The notes under the pieces were generated by a model. The model had not been told where the DNA came from. It did not search any database and saw nothing but the letters and a program-made list of their open reading frames with translations. Position numbers and translations under genes: made by a program. DNA of 58,250 nt from Cellvibrionaceae bacterium (GTDB lineage Bacteria; Pseudomonadota; Gammaproteobacteria; Pseudomonadales; Cellvibrionaceae): contig JANPZW010000007.1 of NCBI GenBank assembly GCA_024707385.1, forward strand, positions 1 through 58,250. The letters are read 5' to 3'. Below are positions 32,229-41,497 of the stretch, piece by piece (positions within the stretch are counted from its first letter, which is position 1; each line of letters begins with the position of its first letter).

Positions 32229-32592
32229 AAATAACATCTCCCTGCGTTTGGTTCGCTTGGCGGAGAGAAGGATCGGCCGGTAATCAAATCTGACGACATA
32301 GGTTCCAGAAAAAAATCAGCAAGGGGGCACCTTGCTGAAAACACGTACAGGACACAACGTCCTGGGGTACATCATGAAGAACTGGTGCGAATACTTGTGT
32401 GATACAGTTAATCTAAATGATAAATATTCGCATTTGTTGGTGGCGATTCTAATGACCTCTCGCCAGGAAGGCAAAACTTTTTTGCGCAGGAACCCTTATT
32501 AGCGACAGGCATGACTGTATGCCACGGCACCGATACTTGGCTCTCGACGAATTAGGCTTGTCTGGGTACGCCTAAAACGGAGCATAGAAAAC
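32229..32592. other. Intergenic region between tonB and the subtilase
   Basis: 364 bases between divergent genes. The only signal I see is an imperfect dyad at 32415-32435 (AAATGATAAATATTCGCATT plus T) that shares AATGATAA with the Fur consensus. No RNA-like structure or ORF stands out. Confidence 0.55.
32415..32435. promoter_or_regulatory. Possible Fur-like dyad upstream of tonB
   Basis: The outer arms AAATG/CATTT are symmetric and the left half matches AATGATAA of the Fur box; the right half is poor. It lies about 185 bases upstream of tonB. Weak. Confidence 0.25.
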
Positions 32593-34329
32593 ATGCATTT
32601 CTATCTGGGAGCCTTGCTGCTGGCATCTTGCGGTTGGGCCTGGGGGACTAGCGACGACTTGCGCATCCAGCATTGGGAAAGATGTGGAAATCTATTCGAT
32701 GCCAAGAAAATTGAAATTTGTTTAACCGTCACTGGCTCCGCCGCCGATAAAGCAAATATCCGTTTCAATGACAAAATCGTCCCCTCTGTACGAATCCGCC
32801 GGGAGCAGCGTGGGTTGCGGGTAACATTTCGTCGTAATGAAATGGTCAGCGGCCCCTTATGGATCGAGGAAAGCGGGCGACAAAGCAATGCGGTTTGGAT
32901 CAGCCGCGGGGATAGCTATGTCGCGGCAGCCGGAGAAAAAGAAGTCGTAAAAAATGCCGATGGCATTACGACATATCTCAATCTGGTCAGCCTGATTATT
33001 GAAGAACGTTATGACGGCCTGCAGGAAAGTCTCGCCCTTGCAAAAAAATATAATGCAACCGTGGTGGGTGCCATTCCACCGCTCAATCTTTATCAATTGC
33101 GTCTCCCCGTAAGGAATCTGATTGAACGCGATGCTTTGATCTTGCGTCTGAGCAGTGAAATTCAGGTGGACGCGGTGGTAATCGAGGAGACAAGCCCGGA
33201 AAAATCCGCCGAAGGGGAGGCGGCGGAGACGGCAGATAAAAATCGAGAGCGCTCCGCCAATCGATTTTGGGATGCGGTGGATTTTTATCGCAAGCGGATA
33301 CCTGTCAAACAGCGGCATCCTATTCGGGTTGGGATTGTCGAACGCGATCTGGATTTTGATGCACCGGATTTTCACGACTATTTGGCCGGTTGCCGCGGCG
33401 ATAAATCACGCATCTGCGTATACGCGCGTGACGCCGATTCTGCGGATGATCACGGTTCCACGGTGACGGGAATTTTGGCGGCAAGCTGGGACGGCGGTGG
33501 TAATGAAGGATTTCTGCGCGGTTTAGCTCCGGCAGAGTCGCGTTTTGACATTATCGTCGATCGCAATTCCGACGCAGGTGTAACCGCCAATATTGCTGCG
33601 TCCGTCAATATGGTGGAGGACGGCGTTCGAGTGCTGAATTGGAGTTGGGGATTTCATCGGCTGGGCACAAAAAACAGCGAAAATAGAACGCTCGATTCCT
33701 CTGTGCGCTCCGGTCTCGCCATGAGCGGATACGAGGAGCTTCTGGAGGAATTTTTTCTGTGGTTGCGCGCTAGGCATCCAAATGTGATTGTGGTGAATTC
33801 CGCCGGTAACAGCGCGGCATTTTCCGGGCAGGATGAATATCGCCTGCCGTCATCCCTGGTGACGGAGCAATTATTGGTGGTTGGCGGGCATGAGCTCAAC
33901 AATGGTGACAACACGGATGTCAGTGATCCCGCTTTCGCCAAAAAGCGCGACTCGTCCAACCTGGATTCGCGCGTGGATATCAGCGCAGCCGCGTGTTCAT
34001 ACGGTTCTGTGACAAAAGCTGAAGAAAAAGCCAAACTGCATTGCGGCACTTCCTACGCCGCGCCCCTGGTTACTGCCACTATCGCGGCCATGTTGTCGAT
34101 CAATCCCGAATTAACACCAGAGCAATTGCGCATACTCTTGCGACGCAGCGCCATGGCGATAGGTCCTGACGCCGATTTGGAGAAACCGGATGCCGATGAT
34201 TTGACCGCGCCTATTTTACCTTCGGAACGCAATCAACAATTAAATCATCCCCATGTGGGCCGGTCCGCGCGACTCGATATGCAGAGTGCGTTGGATCTGG
34301 CCGCGCAAAGTTTGGGGCGGGCGAGGTAA
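32593..34329 (+). CDS. Subtilisin-like (S8) secreted protein with Asp-to-Glu substitution
   Basis: Signal peptide to about residue 18, an N-terminal region of about 230 residues with no recognised domain, then an S8 fold. His is present in D-D-H-G-S-T-V-T-G-I-L-A (H287), Asn in N-S-A-G-N (N406) and Ser in G-T-S-Y-A-A-P (S487). The position of the catalytic Asp (normally V-I-D-T-G) is I-V-E-R-D, so Glu250 replaces it. It could be a low-activity peptidase or a pseudoenzyme. GGAG is 11 bases before the start. It is transcribed away from tonB and is monocistronic. Confidence 0.85.
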   Translation: MHFYLGALLLASCGWAWGTSDDLRIQHWERCGNLFDAKKIEICLTVTGSAADKANIRFNDKIVPSVRIRREQRGLRVTFRRNEMVSGPLWIEESGRQSNAVWISRGDSYVAAAGEKEVVKNADGITTYLNLVSLIIEERYDGLQESLALAKKYNATVVGAIPPLNLYQLRLPVRNLIERDALILRLSSEIQVDAVVIEETSPEKSAEGEAAETADKNRERSANRFWDAVDFYRKRIPVKQRHPIRVGIVERDLDFDAPDFHDYLAGCRGDKSRICVYARDADSADDHGSTVTGILAASWDGGGNEGFLRGLAPAESRFDIIVDRNSDAGVTANIAASVNMVEDGVRVLNWSWGFHRLGTKNSENRTLDSSVRSGLAMSGYEELLEEFFLWLRARHPNVIVVNSAGNSAAFSGQDEYRLPSSLVTEQLLVVGGHELNNGDNTDVSDPAFAKKRDSSNLDSRVDISAAACSYGSVTKAEEKAKLHCGTSYAAPLVTATIAAMLSINPELTPEQLRILLRRSAMAIGPDADLEKPDADDLTAPILPSERNQQLNHPHVGRSARLDMQSALDLAAQSLGRAR

Positions 34330-34371
34330 AAATAATGAGGGGATCGAAAAAGGTGATAAATCAAGAAAAGC

Positions 34372-34391
34372 GAAGGCGATTACTCGCCTTC
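34372..34391. terminator. Hairpin between the subtilase and fpr
   Basis: GAAGGCGA/TCGCCTTC with a 4-base loop between two convergent genes. Read on the minus strand it is followed by GCTTTTCTT, so it can serve as terminator for fpr and probably for both sides. Confidence 0.7.
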
Positions 34392-34415
34392 TTATAGCAG
34401 GGCCAATATAAAACC

Positions 34416-35189
34416 TTATTGCTCTACAAATGCGCGTTCGATGACGTACTCGGCTTGATGGCCGTGGCGTGATTCCTTGAAACCCCAATCATCCAGAATG
34501 ACGCAGGTGTCTTTCAGCATGCTTGGGCTGCCGCACAACATAAAACGATCATCTTCGGTATTGGGTGGCGGCAAGCCGATATCGCTGAACAATTTTCCAC
34601 TGGTCATCAAATCCGTGACGCGGCCCTGGTTGCGGTAGGCTTCGCGGGTGACGGTCGGATAATAAATTAATTGTTCTTTCACCATTTCGCCGATGAATTC
34701 ATCATTCGGCAATTCGTTCTGGATGAAATCCTGATAAGCCAATTCCGATACTTCACGCACGCCGTGAATCAGAATGACTTTGGAATATTTTTCATAGACT
34801 TCCGGGTCGCGAATGATGCTGAGAAATGGCGCGAGCCCAGTGCCTGTGCCCAGCAAATAAAGATGCTTGCCATCGCGCAGGTGACTGGCGACCAGCGTGC
34901 CAGTGGGTTTTGTGCTCAGGATAAGAGAGTCGCCGACTTTAATCTTCTGCAAACGGGAAGTTAGCGGGCCGTCCTGAACTTTGATGCTGAAGAACTCGAG
35001 TTCCGGTTGATAATTCGCGCTGGCAATACTGTAAGCGCGCATCAGCGGTTTCCCGTCGACCTCAAGACCGATCATGATGAAGTGGCCATTTTCAAAACGC
35101 AGTGACTGTTGGCGGGTGGTACGAAAGCTAAACAGCCAATCGTTCCAGTGGTGAACGTGGGTGACGGTTTCCTGAATAAACTTGGACAC
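34416..35189 (-). CDS. fpr: Ferredoxin-NADP+ reductase
   Basis: FAD enzyme passing electrons between NADPH and ferredoxin or flavodoxin. R-A-Y-S-I-A-S-A-N-Y binds FAD, G-T-G-T-G-L-A-P-F-L-S binds NADP, and it ends Y-V-I-E-R-A-F-V-E. I start at GTG 35189 (V-S-K-F-I-Q-E) because AGCAGGA is placed correctly and the length, 257, then equals the family; the ATG-like extension to 35213 reads through that site. Confidence 0.92.
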   Translation of the reverse strand: MSKFIQETVTHVHHWNDWLFSFRTTRQQSLRFENGHFIMIGLEVDGKPLMRAYSIASANYQPELEFFSIKVQDGPLTSRLQKIKVGDSLILSTKPTGTLVASHLRDGKHLYLLGTGTGLAPFLSIIRDPEVYEKYSKVILIHGVREVSELAYQDFIQNELPNDEFIGEMVKEQLIYYPTVTREAYRNQGRVTDLMTSGKLFSDIGLPPPNTEDDRFMLCGSPSMLKDTCVILDDWGFKESRHGHQAEYVIERAFVEQ

Positions 35190-35347
35190 AAAAATTCCTG
35201 CTAACTGCAACAAAAGGAAATGGGATCGGGTGATTGTCGATGAGGCGGCATTTGGTGCTGCGCAAAAGCAAACTGATCAATGGCTGATCGCCCACCGAGG
35301 CGCGCTAGGCTGCCATAATTGCGAACACTTATCAATAAAGTCTGTTG

Positions 35348-35382
35348 TCAGACACTGCAGTGGCTTGTGCTGCAGTGTCTGA
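35348..35382. terminator. 13-bp perfect hairpin downstream of the outer-membrane barrel gene
   Basis: TCAGACACTGCAG pairs with CTGCAGTGTCTGA around a 9-base loop. It begins 8 bases past the stop of the minus-strand gene at 35390. There is no T-run, so it may stabilise the mRNA end rather than terminate by itself. Confidence 0.55.
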
Positions 35383-35389
35383 GCACACA

Positions 35390-36019
35390 TTAAAACTGGT
35401 AGTGAACCCCGAACGAAACGCGTTCGAGAGTGACGTCTACCCGGCGGCTTGGGGCGTCCCAGGTGTCCCAGGTTTCGTCGAGTGTTCCTGATGTGTAGTC
35501 ATAAGCCACACGCAGGCGGATGCCGTTTTCCAATTTGATCTGGGCGCCCGCACCCGCACCGAACAGCACTTCGCTCCAATCGGCCTCGTCATCCCAGTAA
35601 CGTCGGTCGTAGTAATAGTCGTCATATTCTTCGTTATATAGAACGAAGGTCGGTCCGGCTTTGACAAACAGGCCGAAAGTGTCGGACACGTTCAGAGTGA
35701 ACTTCGGCATGAAAGAAAGGGAAGAATAATAGGCGTTCGCAAGATCTTCGCGATCATCCGACATATCGTTCGATTGGAACACTGTGCCTTCCAGGCCAAA
35801 CCAATTGCTGAAGTTGTACCCGCCGTAGACTCCCAATCCCAGTCCTTCTTCATCGAGCTTGTAGAGCCTGCCGATTTCAGCTTCACCGCGCACGTGAGAG
35901 AACTCACCACCGACGTACCAGCCGCGATCGTCAGATGCAGAGTCTGCAAGGCTCAAGGGGGCCTGCAAACACGCAACACTTGCGATGCCCGCTACGGCGG
36001 CTTTTGCAAAATTCTTCAT
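35390..36019 (-). CDS. Outer-membrane beta-barrel protein
   Basis: Signal peptide ending S-L-A-D-S (about residue 25), then an eight-stranded barrel of the OmpA/OprF-N or porin-like small type, closing on the terminal aromatic pattern G-V-H-Y-Q-F. It starts the mature part with G-W-Y-V-G-G-E-F. ATG at 36019 follows AAGGA; a frame extending to 36118 lacks a site. A tyrosine- and aspartate-rich stretch (D-D-Y-Y-Y-D-R-R-Y-W-D-D) is probably a surface loop. Substrate unknown. Confidence 0.8.
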   Translation of the reverse strand: MKNFAKAAVAGIASVACLQAPLSLADSASDDRGWYVGGEFSHVRGEAEIGRLYKLDEEGLGLGVYGGYNFSNWFGLEGTVFQSNDMSDDREDLANAYYSSLSFMPKFTLNVSDTFGLFVKAGPTFVLYNEEYDDYYYDRRYWDDEADWSEVLFGAGAGAQIKLENGIRLRVAYDYTSGTLDETWDTWDAPSRRVDVTLERVSFGVHYQF

Positions 36020-36161
36020 TGTCTTCATCCTTATGAAATGAGTGGGAGACCAGGCAAGCATCCACGGTAGGAGCCATAGGTCGTGGCTCAGCATCTTAGG
36101 TCTGGCTTCCTGAATCAAGGCTTAATCAATTGCGCTCAGCTTTCCACAATTCAATGTTTCC

Positions 36162-36191
36162 TTGTGTTGGATGAATGATACTTTGTATCAT
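36162..36191 (+). promoter_or_regulatory. Promoter overlapped by a perfect palindromic operator
   Basis: A sigma-70-like pair TTGTGT (36162-36167) and TATCAT (36186-36191) is spaced by 18 bases. The sequence ATGATACTTTGTATCAT (36175-36191) is a perfect 7-3-7 palindrome covering the -10. This placement fits a repressor. Given the zinc-type receptor 33 bases downstream, Zur is the first candidate, though the arms do not match the textbook Zur box closely. Confidence 0.55.
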
Positions 36192-36223
36192 ATCCTTCTG
36201 GGCATATAGATAGCGGTGGAACT

Positions 36224-38541
36224 ATGAAGCGGAAACTGGTTGCGGCAATTGCGACCTCAATGGTGATGAGCGCTCATGCGCTGACGGGAGTTGTTGTTGA
36301 TGAGCAGGGTCGCGGCGTGGCCAACGCACGGGTGGAAATCGTCGGCACTAAACTGGCGGTGAGAACAGATGCACAGGGGAATTTTGCGTTTTCCGGCGAA
36401 ATTGCGGGCGAGCTTCACGTGGTGGCATCGGGTTTCAGTCACCGGATGATTCACCTGCATGAAGGGACGGATGCCGTTTTGCGCATTGTGATGGCGCCCT
36501 CGGTGATCGAGCAGGTGGACGTGATTGGTTTGCCACTGCACACGTCGGTGATCGAATCGTCGCTGCCAATTTCGGTGTTGAGCGGTGAAGAATTGCGTCG
36601 GCGCCAGGCCGCGACACTCGGGGATTCGCTGGCCAAAGAAGTGGGTGTGCATACGAATTTCCACGGCGGTGTCGCCAGCACGCCCATTATTCGCGGCTTG
36701 AGCGGCCCTCGCGTTTTGATTGCGCAGAACGGGCTGGATGTCAGCGATGTGTCCAGAGTTGGCCCGGATCACGCGGTCGCATCTGAAGTATCCACCGCGC
36801 AGCAGGTGGAAATCCTGCGCGGGCCCGCCACGCTGTTTTTCGGCAGCGGAGCCATCGGCGGTGTGGTGAACGTGGTTGACCAACGAGTGCCCAGCGACAG
36901 TGAAACTCGCGGTGAATGGCTGGTGCAGCGCGATTCGGTGAACCGCCAACAATTGGCCTCATTCAACGTTAATACGGGCGGCACTCATTTGGCGTTGCAT
37001 CTCGATGGATTTCTGCGCGAAGCGGAAGATTACAAGACTCCTGCCACCGGCAACGGAAAATCCAGAGTGGCCAACAGCGGAGAAGACTCCAGCGGATTTA
37101 CCGTCGGTTCGAGTTATCTGGCCGATGATGGTTACTTGGGTGTATCGGTCGGACGCCTTAATCGCGAATACGGAATTCCAGGTCACGCTCACGGTGAGGC
37201 GGCAGAAGATGTCTATGCAGATCTCGACCAGGACCGCTACCAACTGATTAGCGAATGGCATTTCGATCACGCGTTATTACACTCTCTCAATACTCGCGCC
37301 GCTTACACCGATTACACCCACGCGGAAATTGAGGACGGCGTTGCCGGCACCACCTTCAGCAATAAAACAGCGGAGATTCGTGTTGATTTGCTGCATGCGG
37401 ATCTTGGTGGCTGGCGCGGAGGCATCAGCCTGCACTACAAAAACAGCGATATGGCGGCGGAAGGGGAGGAGGCTTTTGCGCCACCCTCGCACTCTCGCAC
37501 TACGGCGCTGGCATTCATGGAAGAGCGTCATTGGGGCGATGTACTGTTGCAGCTGGGGGCTCGTGCAGAGCGCGTTGAAATTGCGGCACCAAATTTGACG
37601 ATTCCGCATTTGAAGGTTCACTCTTACGACGAGCATGAGGATGAACACGATCACGAGGAAGAAACTTCCGCGCAAATTTCTGCGGTAGAGCGGAATTTTT
37701 CGCCGGTCAGTTTTTCCGCCGGCGCCGTGTGGGATTTCAAACCCGGGTATAACCTTGGGATTTCATTATCCCGTTCCCAGCGGGCGCCTTCCGCTGCAGA
37801 ACTGATGTCGTTCGGACCGCATATAGGATCGGGCACTTATGAGATCGGTGCTTTATTTGCCGCACGGGAAAACGACGACGAATTGGTTTTCGATCTGCAT
37901 CAACACGCGCAAAATCTGGAAACGGCCAATAATATCGACCTGACTTTGCGCAAGCATGAGGGGATGTCGGTATTATTTTTAATGCCTTCTTCAATCGTGT
38001 CGACAATTATTATTACCAGCAGGACACAGGACTTTTTGCAGAAAGCGGCCACGCACATGAGGATGATGAACACGATAGTCATGCGGATGAATTGCCCATT
38101 TATCTGTTCACCAGTGGCGACGTTACTTTGCGCGGATTTGAAGTGCAGTTTATATGGCAGGTCAACGCGCAGCTTAAAGCGGCGGCTTTTTCCGATTATG
38201 TCCGTGCCGAATTAACGGATGGTGAATATCTGCCGCGCCAGTCGCCCCGGCGTTATGGCGTATCGCTGGATTATCAGTGGCGCGACATCTCCGCCAATTT
38301 CGACGCGACGCGCTACGATCATCAGGACAATGTGGCACCAGGTGAGAGTGCAACAGCTGGTTACACCATGTTGGACGCCGGCCTCACCTATAACCTCCGC
38401 TGGCTGGCCAAGGATTTTGCGGTTTATGTAAAAGGCGAAAATCTGGCCGATACGAATGCGCAGGTGCATACGTCCTTTCTGAAGGATCTTGCGCCCAAGC
38501 CCGGACGCAATCTCTCTATTGGTTTTCGCGGGCGATTCTGA
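36224..38541 (+). CDS. TonB-dependent receptor with His/Asp-rich loops, zinc type (one-base frameshift)
   Basis: Signal peptide, a carboxypeptidase-regulatory-like N-domain (V-V-D-E-Q-G-R-G-V-A-N-A-R-V-E-I), a plug (E-E-L-R-R-R-Q-A-A-T-L-G-D-S-L and G-A-I-G-G-V-V-N-V-V-D) and a barrel ending G-F-R-G-R-F. As written the frame is lost after R-K-H-E-G; adding one G to the run at 37960-37963 gives G-D-V-G-I-I-F-N-A-F-F-N-R-V and reads on to 38541, about 772 residues. Two loops (H-S-Y-D-E-H-E-D-E-H-D-H-E-E-E and G-H-A-H-E-D-D-E-H-D-S-H) resemble ZnuD zinc receptors. Confidence 0.85.
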
Positions 38542-38576
38542 AGCCTCTCTTAGTTGTTCATACTGATTTAAGACAT

Positions 38577-38603
38577 AAAAAACCCGGCCGGAGCCGGGTT
38601 TTT
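38577..38603. terminator. Bidirectional intrinsic terminator
   Basis: AAACCCGGC/GCCGGGTTT with a 4-base loop, flanked by A's on the left and T's on the right, between the convergent zinc receptor and GH5 genes. Classical form. Confidence 0.9.
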
Positions 38604-38617
38604 ATTTAGTTAATGGA

Positions 38618-40225
38618 TTACCAGTTTCGAATGATGTCTTTGATCAAACGGCCTGATTCGGTCAGCTGTGAATCGCTCCAACCGCCGTTCGGGCTGGCAT
38701 TGGGTACCAGGGCGGATGCCCCTTCCACTTTGTCGTTGAGCGCCCAGTTGGCGTGGCTGATGTTGTTGTTTTTCAGGAAGGTCATCCAGGCTTGGGTTTC
38801 TGCCTGATTTACAGCGCCATCACCGTTCGCATCTACCGCACCCCACTCGGTCACAAACAGCGGAATGCCGCTGCGCAGTGCCGCACTGGCTTTGTCGCGC
38901 AGCCACTGGTGGTGAGTACCGGCATAGAAGTGCAGGGTGTAGGCGATGTTGGAAGAAATGGTAATCGGATCCGCCGCTGCCTGGTCCACCTCTTGAGACC
39001 AACTGGGTGTGCCGACGATGATCAGGTTGTCCGGATCGTTTTCACGGATTGCACGGATAACAGCTTCCGCATAGGGCTTGATGACGCCGCTCCAGGAGAC
39101 ACCCAGCGGCTCGTTGTAAATCTCGTAAATCACGTTGTTGTAGTTGCCATAGAGCGCGGACATTTCACGGAAGAATTCGATGGACTCGTTGCGGAAATTC
39201 TCAGCCTTATGGGCGTGCCAATCGATAATGACGTACATATCGTGTTCAATGGCCGCATTTACCACCGTTTTTACTTTGCGAATATTGCTTTCACGGCTCT
39301 GGATATAGCTGCCTGCACCTTCCTCGTCGTCACCGTTAATGCCCATGGCGGCACGCACGAGCTTTGCGTTCCAGTTGTTTTTCAGCTCTCTGACAACATC
39401 GGCGTTGTAATACTTCTCGCCGCCCCAGCCGTCATTGCTCCAGAACAGGCTCATGCCGGCAATACTTCCCGGTTGACCGCCGAACAGAACTCGGTTGCCC
39501 TGGGTGGTGATTTTAGCGATGGCGCCGGGATTGTTGGGCAGGTCGTCTGGATCTTTGCCGACGCCGTCGTTTTGCCCGGGAACATCGCTCAGGGTGAATT
39601 TATCCAGATTGAAAATGCCGCCGCCGGAAACGCCGTAGAAACACAGGGTCTGGTTGCCGGAGACCTGTTGTGACAGGCCGACATTGACTACCCGGTAAGC
39701 CTCCCAGCCGCCAGTGGCATTGGTGATCTTCTCACCCAGGTTGGTGCCGCTGCTCAGGCTATTGCCGCCTACCAGGATGGCGAAACGGCCGGGATCGCTT
39801 GCACCTTTGGCCATGAGGAAGTCGATACTGCGCACGCCGCTCATGTTGACTTGGTCGTAGCAGATAACGCTGCCGGCATCGTAGTAGCCGATGGCTTTCT
39901 GATTGGGATCGGCCGTCAGGGACTCGATCATGTATTTGCTGGACAAGGTTGTGTTCAGGGCTTCCGCTTCAATCGTGCCGCCAACACCGCCGCCGATGCC
40001 GGAAGAGCTGCTGGACGAGGAGCTTGAACTAGATGAGCTTGAGCTGCTGGAGGAAGAGCTGCTGGAAGAGGAACTTGAAGAACTGCTGGAGCTGGAAGAG
40101 CTGCTCGAAGAGTTCCCACTTGATGTAGTGCCGCCACCACAGGCCACCAGGGCGCCGATGGTCAGGCCGAGAAGGCTTTGGCGGAGCAGACTTAGCGTTT
40201 TGCTCCCTGAACTTGCCATTGTCAT
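38618..40225 (-). CDS. Secreted GH5 glycanase (endoglucanase-like) with poly-Ser linker and CBM6-like domain
   Basis: 535-residue lipoprotein-type precursor: lipobox L-V-A-C at C29, a serine tract at residues 39-75, a CBM6-like beta-sandwich (I-E-A-E-A-L, then C-F-Y-G-V-S-G-G-G-I-F-N-L-D-K-F) and a GH5 domain. The acid/base Glu lies in Y-E-I-Y-N-E-P and the nucleophile Glu in F-V-T-E-W-G; both are intact. It resembles GH5 subfamily 2 cellulases. ATG at 40225 follows AAAGGTGA. Poly-Ser linkers are characteristic of Cellvibrio and relatives. The exact polysaccharide is not certain. Confidence 0.9.
   Translation of the reverse strand: MTMASSGSKTLSLLRQSLLGLTIGALVACGGGTTSSGNSSSSSSSSSSSSSSSSSSSSSSSSSSSSSSSSSSSSSGIGGGVGGTIEAEALNTTLSSKYMIESLTADPNQKAIGYYDAGSVICYDQVNMSGVRSIDFLMAKGASDPGRFAILVGGNSLSSGTNLGEKITNATGGWEAYRVVNVGLSQQVSGNQTLCFYGVSGGGIFNLDKFTLSDVPGQNDGVGKDPDDLPNNPGAIAKITTQGNRVLFGGQPGSIAGMSLFWSNDGWGGEKYYNADVVRELKNNWNAKLVRAAMGINGDDEEGAGSYIQSRESNIRKVKTVVNAAIEHDMYVIIDWHAHKAENFRNESIEFFREMSALYGNYNNVIYEIYNEPLGVSWSGVIKPYAEAVIRAIRENDPDNLIIVGTPSWSQEVDQAAADPITISSNIAYTLHFYAGTHHQWLRDKASAALRSGIPLFVTEWGAVDANGDGAVNQAETQAWMTFLKNNNISHANWALNDKVEGASALVPNASPNGGWSDSQLTESGRLIKDIIRNW
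40001..40111 (-). repeat. Poly-serine linker codons
   Basis: Thirty-seven consecutive Ser codons using all six codons in mixed order. This rules out simple DNA slippage as the present maintaining force and points to selection on the protein linker. Linkers of this kind join carbohydrate-binding and catalytic domains in this bacterial group. Confidence 0.95.
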
Positions 40226-40579
40226 GTAATCACCTTTGGACATTTATTTGCGGATCGAATTATGAGATAGCCTTGGCAACGGCCAACTCGGCTTCCGTCT
40301 TATTGTCAACCAAACAATAAAGAGGCATCACATTAGCCCGGTTTATGCCTTAATTTCTCTAATCAGGATCGCATTTCGACAAAAAGAGATAAAAAACGAA
40401 AGGTTGTACGTTTCAATATTCCGTAATTACCGTTCAAGGGTCGTAATGCCAGGCTCAAGGGGCGAACCAGGTTCGAGAGTCGCAAAGCAGGTTAAAGAGT
40501 CGTAGTACATCTTTAGGAGTCGTAACACAGTTCAAGAGCCGTAATACACTTAAACAATACCACCAGCTGGAATGTGCTT
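40226..40579. other. Intergenic region between GH5 gene and CDF gene
   Basis: 354 bases between divergent genes. The GH5-side 190 bases are AT-rich without a clear site. The CDF-side 136 bases are a degenerate tandem array (next entry). No ORF. Confidence 0.7.
40421..40556. repeat. Seven degenerate tandem repeats of 18-21 bases
   Basis: Units begin at 40421, 40440, 40461, 40479, 40499, 40519 and 40538. Six open with a form of G-T/C-CG-T/C-A-A (for example GTCGTAACACAGTTCAAGA and GCCGTAATACACTTAAACA) and most end in TTCAAG(A/G) or TTAAA(G/C)A. Unit length varies from 18 to 21, there is no spacer pattern and no palindrome, so it is not a CRISPR array. It ends 24 bases before the CDF start, so it may overlap the leader or promoter. 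Confidence 0.7.
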
Positions 40580-41493
40580 ATGTCTCATCACCACGGCCAT
40601 AACCACCACGGTCACCATCATCATTCCGCCGGCGACGAGCAGGGTTCCCAGCGCAATATGGCGTGGGCCTTTTTTCTTAATCTCGGGTTCAGTCTGATTG
40701 AGCTCGTTGGCGGCTTGGTATTTAACAGCACCGCCATATTGGCGGACGCCGTGCACGATCTGGGAGATAGCATGGCCATCGGGCTGGCGTGGTGGCTGCA
40801 GAAATTCAGCGCCCGTACCGCGGATCACCGCTTTACCTACGGCTATCGGCGCTTTTCACTGCTGGGGGCACTGATCAACACCGTTATTCTCACCGGTGCA
40901 TCTATTTGGGTGCTGGCGCAGGCCGTGAGCCGCCTGCAGGATCCTGTGATGCCCAATGCCACGGGTATGTTGTGGCTGGCATTTCTCGGCGTGGCGGTAA
41001 ATGGTTATGCGGCCTGGCGCTTGCGCAAGGGACAAAGTCTTAACGAGCGCGCGCTGAATTGGCACCTGCTCGAGGATGTTCTCGGCTGGGTCGCGATTTT
41101 ACTGCTGGCGATTCTGCTGCACTTTTTTCCTGGCCGATTCTGGACCCGCTTCTCTCCATTATCTTTACAGCATTTATTTTGTTTAACGTGTTGCGGTTGT
41201 TATTTGCCACGGCAAAAGTTTTTTTTCAGGGTGTGCCGGATGTGGCGCTGCGCGAGACCATTTTGGCGCAGCTGAAAAATCTGACGGAAGTGGAGGAGGT
41301 ACATCACCTGCATTTCTGGTCACTGGATGGCGAGCGTCATGTTCTCACCGCACATTTATTGCTGCGGGAATGTCTGCCGATTGCGGCGCAGGTCGCGCTA
41401 AAAGAAAAGATCGCGGCACAGCTCGCCGAATACCGCCTGGAGCACACCACCTTTGAATTTGAATTTCCCGGTGAGAGCTGCCGCGACCATTGA
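40580..41493 (+). CDS. Cation diffusion facilitator (Zn/Co/Cd efflux), one-base frameshift
   Basis: Proton-coupled divalent-metal exporter of the inner membrane. His-rich N-terminus (about 12 His in the first 16 residues), metal-site H-D-L-G-D in helix 2 and a matching H-x-x-x-D-type site in helix 5, then a cytoplasmic domain (V-H-H-L-H-F-W-S-L-D-G). As written the frame shifts at the run 41123-41130; one extra base gives F-F-P-W-P-I-L-D-P-L-L-S and the normal end at 41493, about 305 residues. ATG at 40580 is taken; a GTG at 40574 is also in frame. Confidence 0.85.
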
Positions 41494-41497
41494 GGAT

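Noticed and set aside
39903..40229. Acidic Leu/Glu-rich plus-strand frame
   Set aside because: It is the complement of the poly-Ser linker of the GH5 gene.
40421..40556. CRISPR array
   Set aside because: Units are degenerate, of unequal length, and have no unique spacers; no cas gene nearby.
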